64,000 nt of DNA, taken from positions 1,674,001-1,738,000 of the forward strand of contig NZ_CP051230.1 in assembly GCF_017792385.1 (NCBI RefSeq), given 5' to 3'. This document shows positions 9,601-17,840 of this stretch, piece by piece. This DNA comes from Hyphomonas sp. Lineage in GTDB: Bacteria > Pseudomonadota > Alphaproteobacteria > Caulobacterales > Hyphomonadaceae. Position numbers and translations under genes: made by a program. How positions within the stretch are numbered: the stretch's first letter is position 1; the number at the start of each line of letters is the position of its first letter. The notes under the pieces are model-generated. The model worked only from the letters and a program-made list of their open reading frames with translations. It was not told the DNA's origin and did no database searches.

Positions 9601-9813
9601 GCACTGACAACAGCACTCGGGCTGGCGCCGTTACTCTTCGCAACCGGTGTCGGGGCGGAAGTCCAGCGGCCGCTAGCAACGGTCGTTATGGGCGGGCTCG
9701 TCTCATCGACCGTGTTGACCCTTCTGGTCCTGCCGGCCCTTCACCGCTGGTTCGCGCCACAACCAGATGCCCACCATTCCTTGCTGGAGGCCGAACATGT
9801 TCATCCATCGTGA
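6700..9813 (+). CDS. czcA: Heavy-metal efflux RND transporter (CzcA/CusA family)
   Basis: 1037 residues, full length for a heavy-metal RND pump with 12 membrane helices and two large periplasmic loops. The helix-4 proton-relay signature reads AIGMMVDGAIVIAEN (about residues 395-412), keeping the Asp and Glu but lacking the first Asp of CzcA (DFG) and so resembling CusA there. However, the methionine triad used by CusA for Cu(I)/Ag(I) is not evident: the region aligned with RIDMLSTG reads MSVDELLTG. The substrate is therefore uncertain; the CadR/PbrR-type regulator and CDF neighbours favour divalent Zn/Cd/Co. AGGAG lies upstream of the ATG. Confidence 0.95.
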   Translation: MINLMHRLAGGRLLAAIAALALSIGGLFAFRSLPVDAFPDPSPSLVQVFTETEGLSPEEVERYVTYPIETAMSGLPKVEEIRSTSNFGLSVINIYFEDGTDVYFARQVVGERLGEAGEAIPEGFGTPKMGPISTGLGIIMYYRLVDETAERSLVELREIADWMIKYPLQSVEGVTEVLSLGGFEKQYQVRLDPDQLISYDLSVSEVIDALESANRTAGAQFIEIGAEQYTVRGVGLARTIDDLRETPVKTVDGRPVRVGDLGEVAIGGGVRQGLATANGNGETVAGLVLKLYGTNTSEVIENAQARFDEINRSLPDGVKAVPYYDQGTLVKKAAATVTNALWQGALLVAVIVFLFLGGWRPSLVVVMSIPFSVGFAFVAMNALGIGANLMTLGGVAIAIGMMVDGAIVIAENVDRAFRERRSGEDIRTTVARASAEVIAPLIAAVAVVIIVFLPLFSLQGTEGKTFRPLAASAALAMTGSLIYAALIAPAMALGLMRPPKRDVKRGESRLTRTIKPVAAFFVTRRVAAIGLAGVLLLVGGLSATRLGSEFTPALEEGDVLLRVTMAPSISLTEAKETSTRIENRLLETFPEISSVVSRIGRGEVGAHADPVNSIEAFVALKPRSDWREGITPDDLRASISDNLGSFPGVRVNVGQPIAMSVDELLTGTKAQLAVKIFGPDTKVLLEGSQALQAILQDVPGATDVQADQITGAPQLVVSLNRPALGRYGLSVEDALDALRSGVGGAEAGAVFEGVRQFPVIVRYAEADRDTPEAIGRIILESASGARIPLESVADIREIVGPRQITRENGERFITVQLNVRGRDIGSYVADAQEVVADQLDLPAGYRVEWGGQFELQQEANERFAVVIPITLGIVFLILLLTFGRMKSAILILLNIPLALTGGAMALWIAGLPISVPATVGFIALFGIALGNGMVLVSFMDDFAREGRDRDALAVEAAGLRARPVMMTALTTALGLAPLLFATGVGAEVQRPLATVVMGGLVSSTVLTLLVLPALHRWFAPQPDAHHSLLEAEHVHPS

Positions 9814-10045
9814 CCTTCGCATTGCGGTCATGTCCGTTTCTCTCACAGCTCTCGCGGGCTGCGGGAGTCTCGGCAACGCAATGACGTTCCTTTCGAGTGA
9901 GCAGGCGGCCAAGGTGCGGGAAGAATGCGGCCTGATACCGTCCAAGAGCCGTGTCAAAAACGCGGTAGACCCGCGGCGACGTGCCTATCTCGAGTGCAAG
10001 CGCAACGTGCTGGAAGAGGAGGCCGATCATCAGCCACGTCCATGA
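9797..10045 (+). CDS. Small lipoprotein in the czc operon
   Basis: 82 residues from the ATG at 9797, overlapping the end of czcA. The signal peptide has the lipobox LTALAGC. The mature part contains two Cys in EECGLIPSK and YLECKRN, and ends Arg/Pro-rich. I do not recognise the family. Its 3' end overlaps the start region of the next CDF gene, so the three genes are translationally linked. Confidence 0.6.
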   Translation: MFIHRDLRIAVMSVSLTALAGCGSLGNAMTFLSSEQAAKVREECGLIPSKSRVKNAVDPRRRAYLECKRNVLEEEADHQPRP

Positions 10046-10958
10046 TCATGACGGTCTTGATCCCGAGAGCGGTGATCGTCGGGTGTCCATTGCTATCTGG
10101 GCAAACGCACTACTCACTATTGGGCAGGTTGTCGGAGGGGTTTTCTCCGGTAGCCTCGCGCTCATCGCCGATGCTCTGCACAATTTCTCTGACATGGCGT
10201 CGCTCGTCATCGCGTTCGCTGCGCGCAAGATTGCGCGGCGACCGGCTGACGAGAGGATGACCTTTGGGTACGGCCGCATCGAGATCGTCGCAGCCCTGAT
10301 CAATTATACCTCCTTGATCATTATCGGCTTCTATCTGGTCTATGAGGGTGTCATGCGGATCATTGATCCGCCGGCCGTCGGCGGATGGACTGTGATTATT
10401 CTCGGGGGTGTAGCGCTGGTCATTGATTCGCTGACAGCGCTTCTGACCTATTCTATGCAGAAAGGGAGCGTGAATATCCGGGCACTATTTCTGCACAATC
10501 TGTCTGATGCACTTGCATCGATTGCCGTTGTGGCGGGCGGTACGCTCATCCTTCTTTATGACTGGAGACTGGTCGATCCGCTCGTGACGATCGGTATCGC
10601 AGTATACATTCTCTATCTGTCGTTCCGCGAAATCGGCCAGCCCATTCGGACGCTAATGCTCGGTAGTCCTCCGGATATAGACGGCGAGAGTCTGGTGGAG
10701 AATATCCGGAGACTTCCGGGCGTTGAGGACGTTCATCATATCCATCTCTGGCAGATGCAGGAGCACCAGACGGCAATGAATGCGCATGTGATTGTGCTCG
10801 CTGCCGGGATCGAAGATTTCGAAATTATCAGGTGCCGTATCAAACAGGCGCTCGAGGATGGCTTTGGTATTGCTCATTCGACACTTGAGCTCGAAACTAC
10901 GGATCGAGCTTGTCGAAATGCGTTGCTGTTCGGCCATGGCGCATATGAAGACAAGTGA
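9981..10958 (+). CDS. Cation diffusion facilitator transporter (CzcD-like)
   Basis: Inner-membrane divalent metal/proton antiporter, 325 residues from the only upstream ATG. The metal-site pairs are HNFSD in helix 2 and HNLSD in helix 5, typical of Zn/Cd/Co exporters. A cytoplasmic dimerisation domain follows the sixth helix (GVEDVHHIHLWQMQEHQ). The start is doubtful: the first 15 residues from 9981 lie inside the upstream lipoprotein gene and look unlike a CzcD N-terminus. A perfect AGAGGAGG at 10015-10022 precedes ATC codons at 10026 and 10029, giving IISHVHDHDG, the usual His-rich start. See findings. Confidence 0.9.
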   Translation: MPISSASATCWKRRPIISHVHDHDGLDPESGDRRVSIAIWANALLTIGQVVGGVFSGSLALIADALHNFSDMASLVIAFAARKIARRPADERMTFGYGRIEIVAALINYTSLIIIGFYLVYEGVMRIIDPPAVGGWTVIILGGVALVIDSLTALLTYSMQKGSVNIRALFLHNLSDALASIAVVAGGTLILLYDWRLVDPLVTIGIAVYILYLSFREIGQPIRTLMLGSPPDIDGESLVENIRRLPGVEDVHHIHLWQMQEHQTAMNAHVIVLAAGIEDFEIIRCRIKQALEDGFGIAHSTLELETTDRACRNALLFGHGAYEDK

Positions 10959-11322
10959 CGTGAAAGATCTTTGAAGCCGTCAACATCATTGAGGTGGCAC
11001 AGATGCGAGGAACAAGCTTCCAAAGCTTCGGTCAAGCCTAAAAAGCCTACCGAATTCGAAATAGTATTTGTAGTTTATCCCTCAGCGCGCCACGAGACAC
11101 GACCAATCCGATTTTAAGAGCAACTGACGCCCGTTAAAGACAGACACCGTTCGAGATTTTTAAGTGCAGTGCAATTTAAAGCTCAGAGCGCTAAATTGAG
11201 TCGCCTCATTAGTAGCTATGTTTAAAGGGAACAAGTCTATCAAAGGCAGGAGCCCATTGTGTCCTGTGTCCGCTACGCGAGCGGCTGAATGTCGTCGTCG
11301 ACTGGTGAAGTGGGAGACATTG
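10959..11322. other. Intergenic region between metal cargo and trb operon
   Basis: 364 bases, clearly more AT-rich than either side. I see no convincing ORF, tRNA or insertion-sequence end. Two short inverted repeats are present: AAGCTT-CCA-AAGCTT near 11009 and CCGCT-ACGCG-AGCGG at 11268-11282. The second occurs as a longer palindrome at 31729-31747. It separates convergently transcribed blocks and may hold weak terminators. Confidence 0.5.
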
Positions 11323-11535
11323 CTATAACAGTTTTCGAGCCCGCTTGAACCCAGTGTCTGAGTTCAGGAATTGCTCGAGCATCGCCGGGATAAGCGCTTC
11401 AGGCTTTTGTTCTTCGCCGTAGGTCTGGCGATAGATTTCGGCATAGTCGTTGAGGGCTTCTGCAAGTGCAGGTTCGACGGCAACGCTCATGCGGACCGGC
11501 GTTCTATCTGGCAGCTTATGGAGGCGGAGTGACAT
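11323..11535 (-). CDS. DUF2274 protein, last gene of the trb operon
   Basis: 70 residues with DUF2274 features (LRLHKLPDRTPVRMSVAVEPALAEALNDYAEIY). The sequence resembles a short ribbon-helix-helix-like N-terminus with a helical tail. Genes of this family almost always follow trbI in alphaproteobacterial ICEs. Their role is unknown. The start overlaps the end of trbI by 20 bases, so it is translationally coupled. Confidence 0.85.
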   Translation of the reverse strand: MSLRLHKLPDRTPVRMSVAVEPALAEALNDYAEIYRQTYGEEQKPEALIPAMLEQFLNSDTGFKRARKLL

Positions 11536-12796
11536 TGAGGGTCTCCCTGTAGGGTTTGAGGAGGAGATCCTGTGTGGCGATCACGCGGACTGGCCAGCCT
11601 GGGCGAACTTTGATGGTTGGCTGGATATCGAGATTGCGATCGACGATGCGCTCGCCGGCTTCGTTCACCGTGTCGGAGGTGCCATCTCGTATGGCTCGGA
11701 CAATTTCATCCTCGTCGCTGCGGCCGACCTCCGCCCCAATGCCGAGAATGGTTGCCAGGCCTGCCGCGAGGAAGACCCGGTCCCAGTGGTGGTCGGTGCG
11801 GTCTTTCAGTCCTGCATAGCCGAGCCTGTCTGTTCCAGGCGCTGAAATCAGGATGGAGCTCGCATCCGGGAACAGGATCCGGTCCCAAGTGACCAGCGCC
11901 CTGTCCTGTCCGAAGGAGACCTGAGACTGGTAGCGGCCAAACAGCCGCGACCCTTGAGGAATTAGGAGCTCTGTCCCGGTGGCGGTGTCATAAACCGGCT
12001 GTGTCACCTGCGCGATCACTGTCCCGGGCAGATCAGAATTGATTCCTGTGACGAGGCTTGCCGGGATGAGTGTGCCGGCCATCACGGCATAGGGAGACGG
12101 CGCGTCTTGGAGCGGATCGGGATTCGTTGTGCTTGCGCCCGACCGGCTTTCCGAGAAGCCGAGCTTCGCGTCCTGGAGATTTGGATCGCGGGGTGGCGCA
12201 AGGCCGGGTGGTGATCCGAGACCACCCGCTGCCAGGGCGAGGAGTTCGGAATTTAGGCTATCCATAGGGCTTTGCGAGTTTGCTTGCGCGGCGGGTGCCT
12301 GGCTGGCCGTTAGTTGGAAGAAGAGCGGCGCGCGCGTTGCTTCTTCCTGGAGTTTGGCCTCACGCAGACGCCGGGCACGGGCGGCCTCGTCTTCCTCGTT
12401 CGGTTTGAAGCTCGTTTCGAATTCCGTCGCCGGGATGACCGGGATACCCGCGGCCTGCTCGCTTGCGAGGATGGTCGAGCCGAGGTCGCCGGGCAGCGGG
12501 GCCCCGAGCGGGATGACCGGCTCGGCGGGACGATAGGCCGGCGCGTCATAGCTCGATGGGAGCAGCGACAGGCCTTCCGGTGTGCGCTTGGCCTGCTTGG
12601 TGTAGACCGGCTTTGCAGGCTCAGCCTCTGCTGGAGCTGAGGGCTTCAGCGCGAGATTGGCGGCTGTGTAGAGCGCAAGAGCGCCGAGGCCCGCCCCCGC
12701 CAGCAGGACCTTTCGGTTGATCCGGGTGACCGGCTTCGGACGGGATCTTAGTTCGAGGTCGGCCGTGTGCTCGTTGAAGGTCTTTGCCTCGCTCAT
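11516..12796 (-). CDS. trbI: Conjugal transfer protein TrbI (VirB10 family)
   Basis: 426 residues. A short cytoplasmic N-terminus and one membrane anchor (VLLAGAGLGALALYTAANLAL, about residues 30-50) precede a Pro-rich periplasmic linker. The VirB10/TrbI domain follows, with the recognisable blocks AGTLIPASLVTGINSDLPG, QGSRLFGRYQ and GLKDRTDHHWDRVF. VirB10 proteins span the envelope and open the outer-membrane pore of the type IV secretion system on ATP hydrolysis. The start overlaps the trbG stop (ATGA). Confidence 0.95.
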   Translation of the reverse strand: MSEAKTFNEHTADLELRSRPKPVTRINRKVLLAGAGLGALALYTAANLALKPSAPAEAEPAKPVYTKQAKRTPEGLSLLPSSYDAPAYRPAEPVIPLGAPLPGDLGSTILASEQAAGIPVIPATEFETSFKPNEEDEAARARRLREAKLQEEATRAPLFFQLTASQAPAAQANSQSPMDSLNSELLALAAGGLGSPPGLAPPRDPNLQDAKLGFSESRSGASTTNPDPLQDAPSPYAVMAGTLIPASLVTGINSDLPGTVIAQVTQPVYDTATGTELLIPQGSRLFGRYQSQVSFGQDRALVTWDRILFPDASSILISAPGTDRLGYAGLKDRTDHHWDRVFLAAGLATILGIGAEVGRSDEDEIVRAIRDGTSDTVNEAGERIVDRNLDIQPTIKVRPGWPVRVIATQDLLLKPYRETLNVTPPP

Positions 12797-13791
12797 CGCC
12801 CGCCTCCAAACAGGGCGGCAAGGCCGGACCGCTTCTGGCCACGATGGATGCGCACCACGGTCTGGTCTTTCTCCCCGAGGCGAAGCTCGGCGGTCTCGAA
12901 CAGACGGTCGACGATGTAGTAGCCGCCGCGCACCCGGTAATTGACGAGTTCGGCATCGCCCGTCTCGCCAAGGATGAAGAGTGGCGGGGCGTCGCTTGTC
13001 TGCATGGCGGGCGGCATCTGGATGAAGACCTGGCGGCCATCATCGAAGGCGCGAAGCGGGGTCCATTTGGGCCGATCGCCTTCAATGCGGTAGTCGAAAT
13101 TGAGATCGGCGACATTGAGCGACCGCGAGATAGAAGCGGCAGCATCCGATAGTTGCTGATTTGCGCGAGATTTGGCCTGGGTGAGCTCGTCCCGAGGATA
13201 GCGCCAGGAGAGGGCTGCCATGTAGCCGTCATAGACGCTGTCGAGCTCGAGATAATAGGTCCGCCGGTCGGTGGCGATCATGAGATTTGTCTTGATGCCG
13301 TGCTGGACCGGTTTGACGAGGACGTGCGAGCGGGCGCTTGGACCTGACCCAGACTGCGTATCACCAACCACCCAGCGGGCGGTGTCGCCCGCCGACACCG
13401 AGACCAGCGTCTCGCCGGGCTGAAGCGCGATGTCTGTGACCTGTCCCGGGCTTGTATAAAGCCGGTAGAGCGCGCCCTCGGTGTACGGATAGACCTGGAT
13501 GGCATTCACAAATCCGTCGGCGGAGGGTTCGATGCGGGCCGCTTCACGGCCGCGCTGTATGGTTTCGCCTGGTGGCATGGTCCGGGGTGGGGCGGTCGCC
13601 GAGATCGGTTTCATCTGGCCGGGCAAGGGAAGCGGCGTGACCGTTTCGACCACCTCGATGACGGGCTCGGAGGTTTCTGCCACAAAGGCGGCTTCAAAGA
13701 ATTGCGGTTCGGGTGTGGGAGCCGGGTCCGGCCTGCTGGCGCAGGCTGTGATCAGGGTTAGCGCCGATCCGGCAAGAAGGATGGATTTCAT
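12793..13791 (-). CDS. trbG: Conjugal transfer protein TrbG (VirB9 family)
   Basis: 332 residues with a lipoprotein-type signal peptide (LTLITAC). The N-terminal VirB9 domain carries AIQVYPYTEGALYRLYTSPGQ, matching the family's start. The C-terminal region ends with the beta-sheet module that packs on TrbI (DNLDFDYRIEG-like segment NFDYRIEGDRPKWTP, FDDGRQVFIQMP). It is a component of the outer-membrane core complex. It lies 2 bases downstream of trbF and overlaps trbI. Confidence 0.95.
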   Translation of the reverse strand: MKSILLAGSALTLITACASRPDPAPTPEPQFFEAAFVAETSEPVIEVVETVTPLPLPGQMKPISATAPPRTMPPGETIQRGREAARIEPSADGFVNAIQVYPYTEGALYRLYTSPGQVTDIALQPGETLVSVSAGDTARWVVGDTQSGSGPSARSHVLVKPVQHGIKTNLMIATDRRTYYLELDSVYDGYMAALSWRYPRDELTQAKSRANQQLSDAAASISRSLNVADLNFDYRIEGDRPKWTPLRAFDDGRQVFIQMPPAMQTSDAPPLFILGETGDAELVNYRVRGGYYIVDRLFETAELRLGEKDQTVVRIHRGQKRSGLAALFGGGR

Positions 13792-13793
13792 GT

Positions 13794-14483
13794 CTAGTCT
13801 CCTGTGACGAGGTCTTCGCCCCAGTTGAGGCTGCTGATGTAAAGGCCGAGGGGATTTGCGCGCAGCGTTTCGGCGTCGCGCGGGGGATCGAGCAGGATCG
13901 AAAAGAGCCCGGTAAAGCGTCGCGTGTCTGTCAGGACGCCATTGTCATAGGTCTTCTCCAACCACCGGGCCTGGAAGCTCTCCGGTGAGACGCGCACCAC
14001 GCTCACCACATCGGTCGTGCGTGACCGCTTGCCGATATGGGCGAAAGGATCATTCTCCTGCGCATACTGGCTGAGCGTGACGGCGGCCTGCGCGGTCGCG
14101 AAATCATAGGCTTTGAGCCAGTTCTCGCGTACGATGACGGGATCGACCGAAAGGGACCGGATATTGCCGATGAATCCTGCAAGGTGATGGGCAATCTGGG
14201 CATCACTCGGCACATAGGCCTCGCTTGCCGGACCGATCGCGCGGACCTCTCCGAACTCGCCGACCTCAACCACATAGGGGATGATGTCTGCCTGAAGGCT
14301 CCGCCAGATAAGCGCGCCGGAGACCGCCGCGCTGACGGCCAGTGTTCCGAGCGCCATAAGCCGCCAGTTGCGGGCCTGAGCGCGGGCTGACCCGATCCGG
14401 TCATCCCAGACCTGTCCGGCTTTCTGATAAGGCGTCACCGGTTCGGGGCTCTGGCCATAATGGAGTGTCGATCTCTTGAACAT
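13794..14483 (-). CDS. trbF: Conjugal transfer protein TrbF (VirB8 family)
   Basis: 229 residues: cytoplasmic N-terminus, one transmembrane helix (RLMALGTLAVSAAVSGALIW), then the periplasmic NTF2-like VirB8 domain (SLSVDPVIVRENWLKAYDFAT, QARWLEKTYDNG). VirB8-type proteins bridge the inner-membrane complex and pilus assembly. The start codon overlaps the trbL stop by one base, in the conserved trbL-F-G-I order. Confidence 0.95.
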   Translation of the reverse strand: MFKRSTLHYGQSPEPVTPYQKAGQVWDDRIGSARAQARNWRLMALGTLAVSAAVSGALIWRSLQADIIPYVVEVGEFGEVRAIGPASEAYVPSDAQIAHHLAGFIGNIRSLSVDPVIVRENWLKAYDFATAQAAVTLSQYAQENDPFAHIGKRSRTTDVVSVVRVSPESFQARWLEKTYDNGVLTDTRRFTGLFSILLDPPRDAETLRANPLGLYISSLNWGEDLVTGD

Positions 14484-15808
14484 CAGTCATCCCTGTCATT
14501 GCTGGAGAGGCTTGGCTGGGCACCCGCACTGCCGCGGTCGCCATCGCGTACCGCATGGGCGGCCATGCCGCCCGCCTGGCTGAAGCGTTGCTCGGTCTGG
14601 AACCGGCGGGCCCAGGCCTGGCTGTTATCGGATTGTGATTGCGTATCGGGTGCGGGCGCAGTCCGGCTGCCGCCGCTCGCGCGCCAGGCGCGGTCTGCGC
14701 CTTGCCTACGGGCCTCGCCAATAGACCGGAACGGGGCGCTCGCGGCCCGTTTCACGGCTCCGCCGGCCGCCATGGCAACGCCGCCCATGCCAGCGGCTGC
14801 GCCCCGGACGCCGGACTGGCCTGAGGCGACGCGGCCCATGGAATAGGAGGTGCGCGCGCTGCCCGTGACCGAGGCGCCGGCCCGGACGGCACTCATCGTC
14901 GTCGACACCGCGCCGCGCGCGGCGGCCCCTGCGCCTGCGGCGGCCACATAGCTGCCGGCTGCGACGCCGGCTGTGGTTCCGACGACGGAGCCTGCGCCGA
15001 GCTGCGGCGCGCCTGTGATGAGGCCGGAGGCCATGCCGGGGGCAAAGATGCCCATCCAGAGGAAGACGAGCGCGCCAAGCATCGTGCCCATCACATCGGC
15101 GAGCGTGATCCGGTCCGGTGTCGCAAAGGCATCGGTGATCGCCGAAAAAAGCGTTGATCCAATTCCGATCACGATGGCGAGTACCATCAGCTTGATGCCG
15201 GAGGTGATGACATGTCCGAGCACGCGTTCGGCGAGGAAGCTTGTCTTGTTCCAGAGGGCAAAGGGTACCAGCACAAAGCCGGCGAGTGTCGTGAGCTTGA
15301 ACTCGATGATGGTGACGAAGAGCTGGATGGCGAGGATAAAGAAGGCCGCGAGGATCACGACCCAGCCGAGGAACAGGACGACGATCAGGATGAAATTATG
15401 GAAGAAGCGGATCGGGCCTGTCAGGTCGCCGATCTCTTCGAGCAGCGGCTGGGCGGCCTCGAACCCGATACCCGCCACAAAGCCCGGCCGCATCAGATCG
15501 CCCGCTTCGATCTCACCGCCGGTCGCCTTGACGCCAAGACCGGCAAAACTCTCGAAGACGACATTGGAGAGGAGGGCGAAGTTACCGATGATGAACGCGA
15601 AGGCCCCGACATAGAGGACTTTCTTGATCAGGGACGCCATGAGGTCATGGTTCTGGGCGAGCGCCCAGAACAGTCCTGCCAGCGTGATGTCGATCACGAT
15701 CAGGGTCGAGGTGAGATAGCCGACATCTCCTGCCAGCAGCCCGAACCCTGAATCCACATAGGCGATAAAGGTCGCCAGGAACCGGTCGATGATGTCCATC
15801 TCTTCCAT
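14483..15808 (-). CDS. trbL: Conjugal transfer protein TrbL (VirB6 family)
   Basis: 441-residue polytopic membrane protein. The N-terminal half has five to six hydrophobic helices and the typical MDIIDRFLATFIAYVDSGFG start. The C-terminal third is Gly/Ala/Ser-rich and hydrophilic (QSQSDNSQAWARRFQTEQ), as usual for TrbL. It forms the inner-membrane channel of the mating pore. trbJ ends 6 bases before this gene. There is no room for the small entry-exclusion gene (trbK or trbK-alt) commonly found between trbJ and trbL. Confidence 0.95.
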   Translation of the reverse strand: MEEMDIIDRFLATFIAYVDSGFGLLAGDVGYLTSTLIVIDITLAGLFWALAQNHDLMASLIKKVLYVGAFAFIIGNFALLSNVVFESFAGLGVKATGGEIEAGDLMRPGFVAGIGFEAAQPLLEEIGDLTGPIRFFHNFILIVVLFLGWVVILAAFFILAIQLFVTIIEFKLTTLAGFVLVPFALWNKTSFLAERVLGHVITSGIKLMVLAIVIGIGSTLFSAITDAFATPDRITLADVMGTMLGALVFLWMGIFAPGMASGLITGAPQLGAGSVVGTTAGVAAGSYVAAAGAGAAARGAVSTTMSAVRAGASVTGSARTSYSMGRVASGQSGVRGAAAGMGGVAMAAGGAVKRAASAPFRSIGEARRQGADRAWRASGGSRTAPAPDTQSQSDNSQAWARRFQTEQRFSQAGGMAAHAVRDGDRGSAGAQPSLSSNDRDD

Positions 15809-15814
15809 CGGACG

Positions 15815-16549
15815 CTATTCCACCCGTCCGAAGAAGCGGGAAAGGCGCGCCTTTGCGCGTTCCTCTTCCTGGAGCTCGCGCGCCCGGTCGAGCGCCTCGG
15901 CGCGGTAATGGACGGCCATCATGGATTCGATCTGGATGAGCTGTTCGACCTGAAGGGCGTCCAGCTGGTTGCCGGCCTGGGCCGCCTGCAGGCTTCCGGC
16001 CGCGCCCTGGCTTTCTGCAACGAGCCTTGTGATCGCCTCGGCCTTGGTTTCATTGTCCTGGAGGGCCGCGGCAGAGACGCTCAGCGTGTGGCGGTAGGCC
16101 GATCTCGACTGGCGCCACTGATCGCGGGCTTCCTCGACGAGTTCGGCATTTGGCGGCGGGGCGGTTCCATAGGTCTCCGGATAGAGCTCATTATAGTCGC
16201 GCTCGACCTCGCCGACCTCCTGGCTGACGCCTTCGGCGTTTGCGATGACCGCCTCGATCTGTGTGATCCTGTCGCGGATCAGGGCTTCGGCAACGTTGAT
16301 GGGCAGGGTTTCGAGATTGCGGGCCATGTTCTCCAGCATCTCGATTTCATGGGTGAGCTGCTGGACCTGGTTCTGGATTTCCTGAAGGGCGCGCACGGCC
16401 TGCAGGATATTCTGGGCGTGATTGGCGGGGTCATAAACGACCCCGCCGAACTGGGCCTCTGCCGTCTGGACCAAGGGCGTGCTGATCGGAGCGATGACGA
16501 GAAGGGCAAGGGCGGTTGATGCGAGAAGGGGTTTCATGAGCCGGACCAT
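15815..16549 (-). CDS. trbJ: Conjugal transfer protein TrbJ (VirB5 family)
   Basis: 244 residues, with a signal peptide (LLASTALALLVIAPISTPLVQTAEAQ) and a mostly helical mature part. It carries the family's opening VVYDPANHAQNILQAVRAL and long coiled-coil segments. VirB5-like proteins sit at the pilus tip. No good ribosome-binding site is visible before either Met (16549 or 16537). In canonical operons it follows trbE immediately; here a foreign-looking gene intervenes (16785-17840), so its transcription may depend on that insertion or on a promoter in 16550-16784. Confidence 0.93.
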   Translation of the reverse strand: MVRLMKPLLASTALALLVIAPISTPLVQTAEAQFGGVVYDPANHAQNILQAVRALQEIQNQVQQLTHEIEMLENMARNLETLPINVAEALIRDRITQIEAVIANAEGVSQEVGEVERDYNELYPETYGTAPPPNAELVEEARDQWRQSRSAYRHTLSVSAAALQDNETKAEAITRLVAESQGAAGSLQAAQAGNQLDALQVEQLIQIESMMAVHYRAEALDRARELQEEERAKARLSRFFGRVE

Positions 16550-16784
16550 TGATCTGAGTTGCGAAGGTTGAGACGAACTCGCCTTCGCTGCCTGCTTCTC
16601 AGTTTCAGGTCATATGCCTTGCCGCAGAAGTTCGACGCTGTCGCAATTGAGGCAGGCCGATGCAGACAGGAGCGAAAAAGCGAAACACGCTTGCCGTTTG
16701 AGTGGGACGTCTGCACAGCCAGCGATGGATCCGTCAGACCACGCGGCGCCTGATCAATCAGGCGTCCCGTCCAATGGATTGGCT
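16550..16784. other. Gap between the inserted nucleotidyltransferase gene and trbJ
   Basis: 235 bases with no ORF I can support. A perfect stem CGCCTGAT-CA-ATCAGGCG (16747-16764) lies just beyond the nucleotidyltransferase stop on its transcribed side. No U-run follows, so it is at best a weak terminator or an RNA-protecting hairpin. Confidence 0.5.
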
Positions 16785-17840
16785 TTATCCCGGAGCGCTC
16801 TTGCTCAGCAGTTCCGCAAATGGATCTTTTTGTTCATTGTCCAGTCTTTCCGATGCCGCTTCGAGGCGTTCGCGCCAGCCTGGTCCGCGCCCGGCGGCTT
16901 CTCGTAGCGCATCCTCCAGATCTGAATTGCGGCGCTTGGCGAACAGCGCATCGATCAGGAGGCCGGCCTGGACCACATCCTTGTCTGCTTTTGCGGCGCT
17001 CTCCCCGGTTTCCTTGCGAAGGGTCGAAACGATGAGCTTGTGGACAGCATACCGCTCCGGCGCCGGCACATTGACCAGCGTGCCGAAGCGGGAGAGTACC
17101 GCTGTTTCGACCGTATCGCGCAAAAGGAAGTCGAGGAAGCGGAGGGCGACGGCGTCTGTTTTCAGGCTTGGCAGGTTGACTGGCTCATCGCGATCAGCAC
17201 CCCGATTGGTCGTCAGGACATCGACCCGGTAGCCACCCGGTCGCGTATAGGCTGAGACGACATTCGGTCCGGCGATCGAGGGGACAGGCCGAAAGTCCTG
17301 ATCGACAGTCTTCAGGACCTCGATCAGCGGCGCGTCGATAGATTCGTTGATCGCCACCGACACGCCATAGTCCTGGGCAAGATCGACATCGCCCGTGCGG
17401 ATCGCAGCGCCGGGAAGCTTGATGCCGAGCAATCCGGCATAGGTTTGAAATGCGACAGTGCCGACAAGAACGCCGCGCAGCCGAAAGACGCCGGCCGCTG
17501 CGAGCGCTTCTATCACAGCGCTTGTCAGGCCGTCCGGTTCGGGCAGGCCGGCCCCTTTTAAGGCTCTTACGATAGCTCTGCGACTGTCGGCATCGGCTTT
17601 GGCCCTTTGGCCATTTTCAATCGCCTTGCGGCGTTCGGGTGTATCGACACCGAGATAGCGTTCAGCCGGCCTTCCGGTCGGGCCGGTTGGTTCCTGCACG
17701 TACCAATAGACCTTGCCTGAAATCGTCCGCTTCCTGAAAGTGGAGCCTTCCGGGAAATCGGACGCAGCCTGGACTCGCAGCTGATCGATCAGCTCCGCAT
17801 AGCTGGTCTGGATGATAAGAGGCAGTTCTGAAATCGGCAT
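16785..17840 (-). CDS. GSU2403-family nucleotidyltransferase-fold protein interrupting the trb operon
   Basis: 351 residues. The N-terminal third is basic and helical (STFRKRTISGKVYWYVQEPTG). The central part carries the polymerase-beta-type nucleotidyltransferase signature: GTVAFQTYAGLLG followed by GDVDLAQ, with the paired Asp as likely metal ligands. The C-terminus is helical. The family is known mainly by structure genomics; its substrate is not established. Some minimal nucleotidyltransferases act as toxins or antitoxins, which is only an analogy here. The gene sits between trbE and trbJ, where none is expected. It has its own promoter-like sequence and a perfect 12-bp inverted repeat overlapping the ATG. 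The ATG has no ribosome-binding site, suggesting a leaderless message. Confidence 0.75.
   Translation of the reverse strand: MPISELPLIIQTSYAELIDQLRVQAASDFPEGSTFRKRTISGKVYWYVQEPTGPTGRPAERYLGVDTPERRKAIENGQRAKADADSRRAIVRALKGAGLPEPDGLTSAVIEALAAAGVFRLRGVLVGTVAFQTYAGLLGIKLPGAAIRTGDVDLAQDYGVSVAINESIDAPLIEVLKTVDQDFRPVPSIAGPNVVSAYTRPGGYRVDVLTTNRGADRDEPVNLPSLKTDAVALRFLDFLLRDTVETAVLSRFGTLVNVPAPERYAVHKLIVSTLRKETGESAAKADKDVVQAGLLIDALFAKRRNSDLEDALREAAGRGPGWRERLEAASERLDNEQKDPFAELLSKSAPG

Noticed and set aside
6700..9813. Calling the RND pump a Cu/Ag-specific CusA
   Set aside because: The helix-4 motif looks CusA-like, but the methionine ligands are not evident and the local regulator is of the divalent-metal type.
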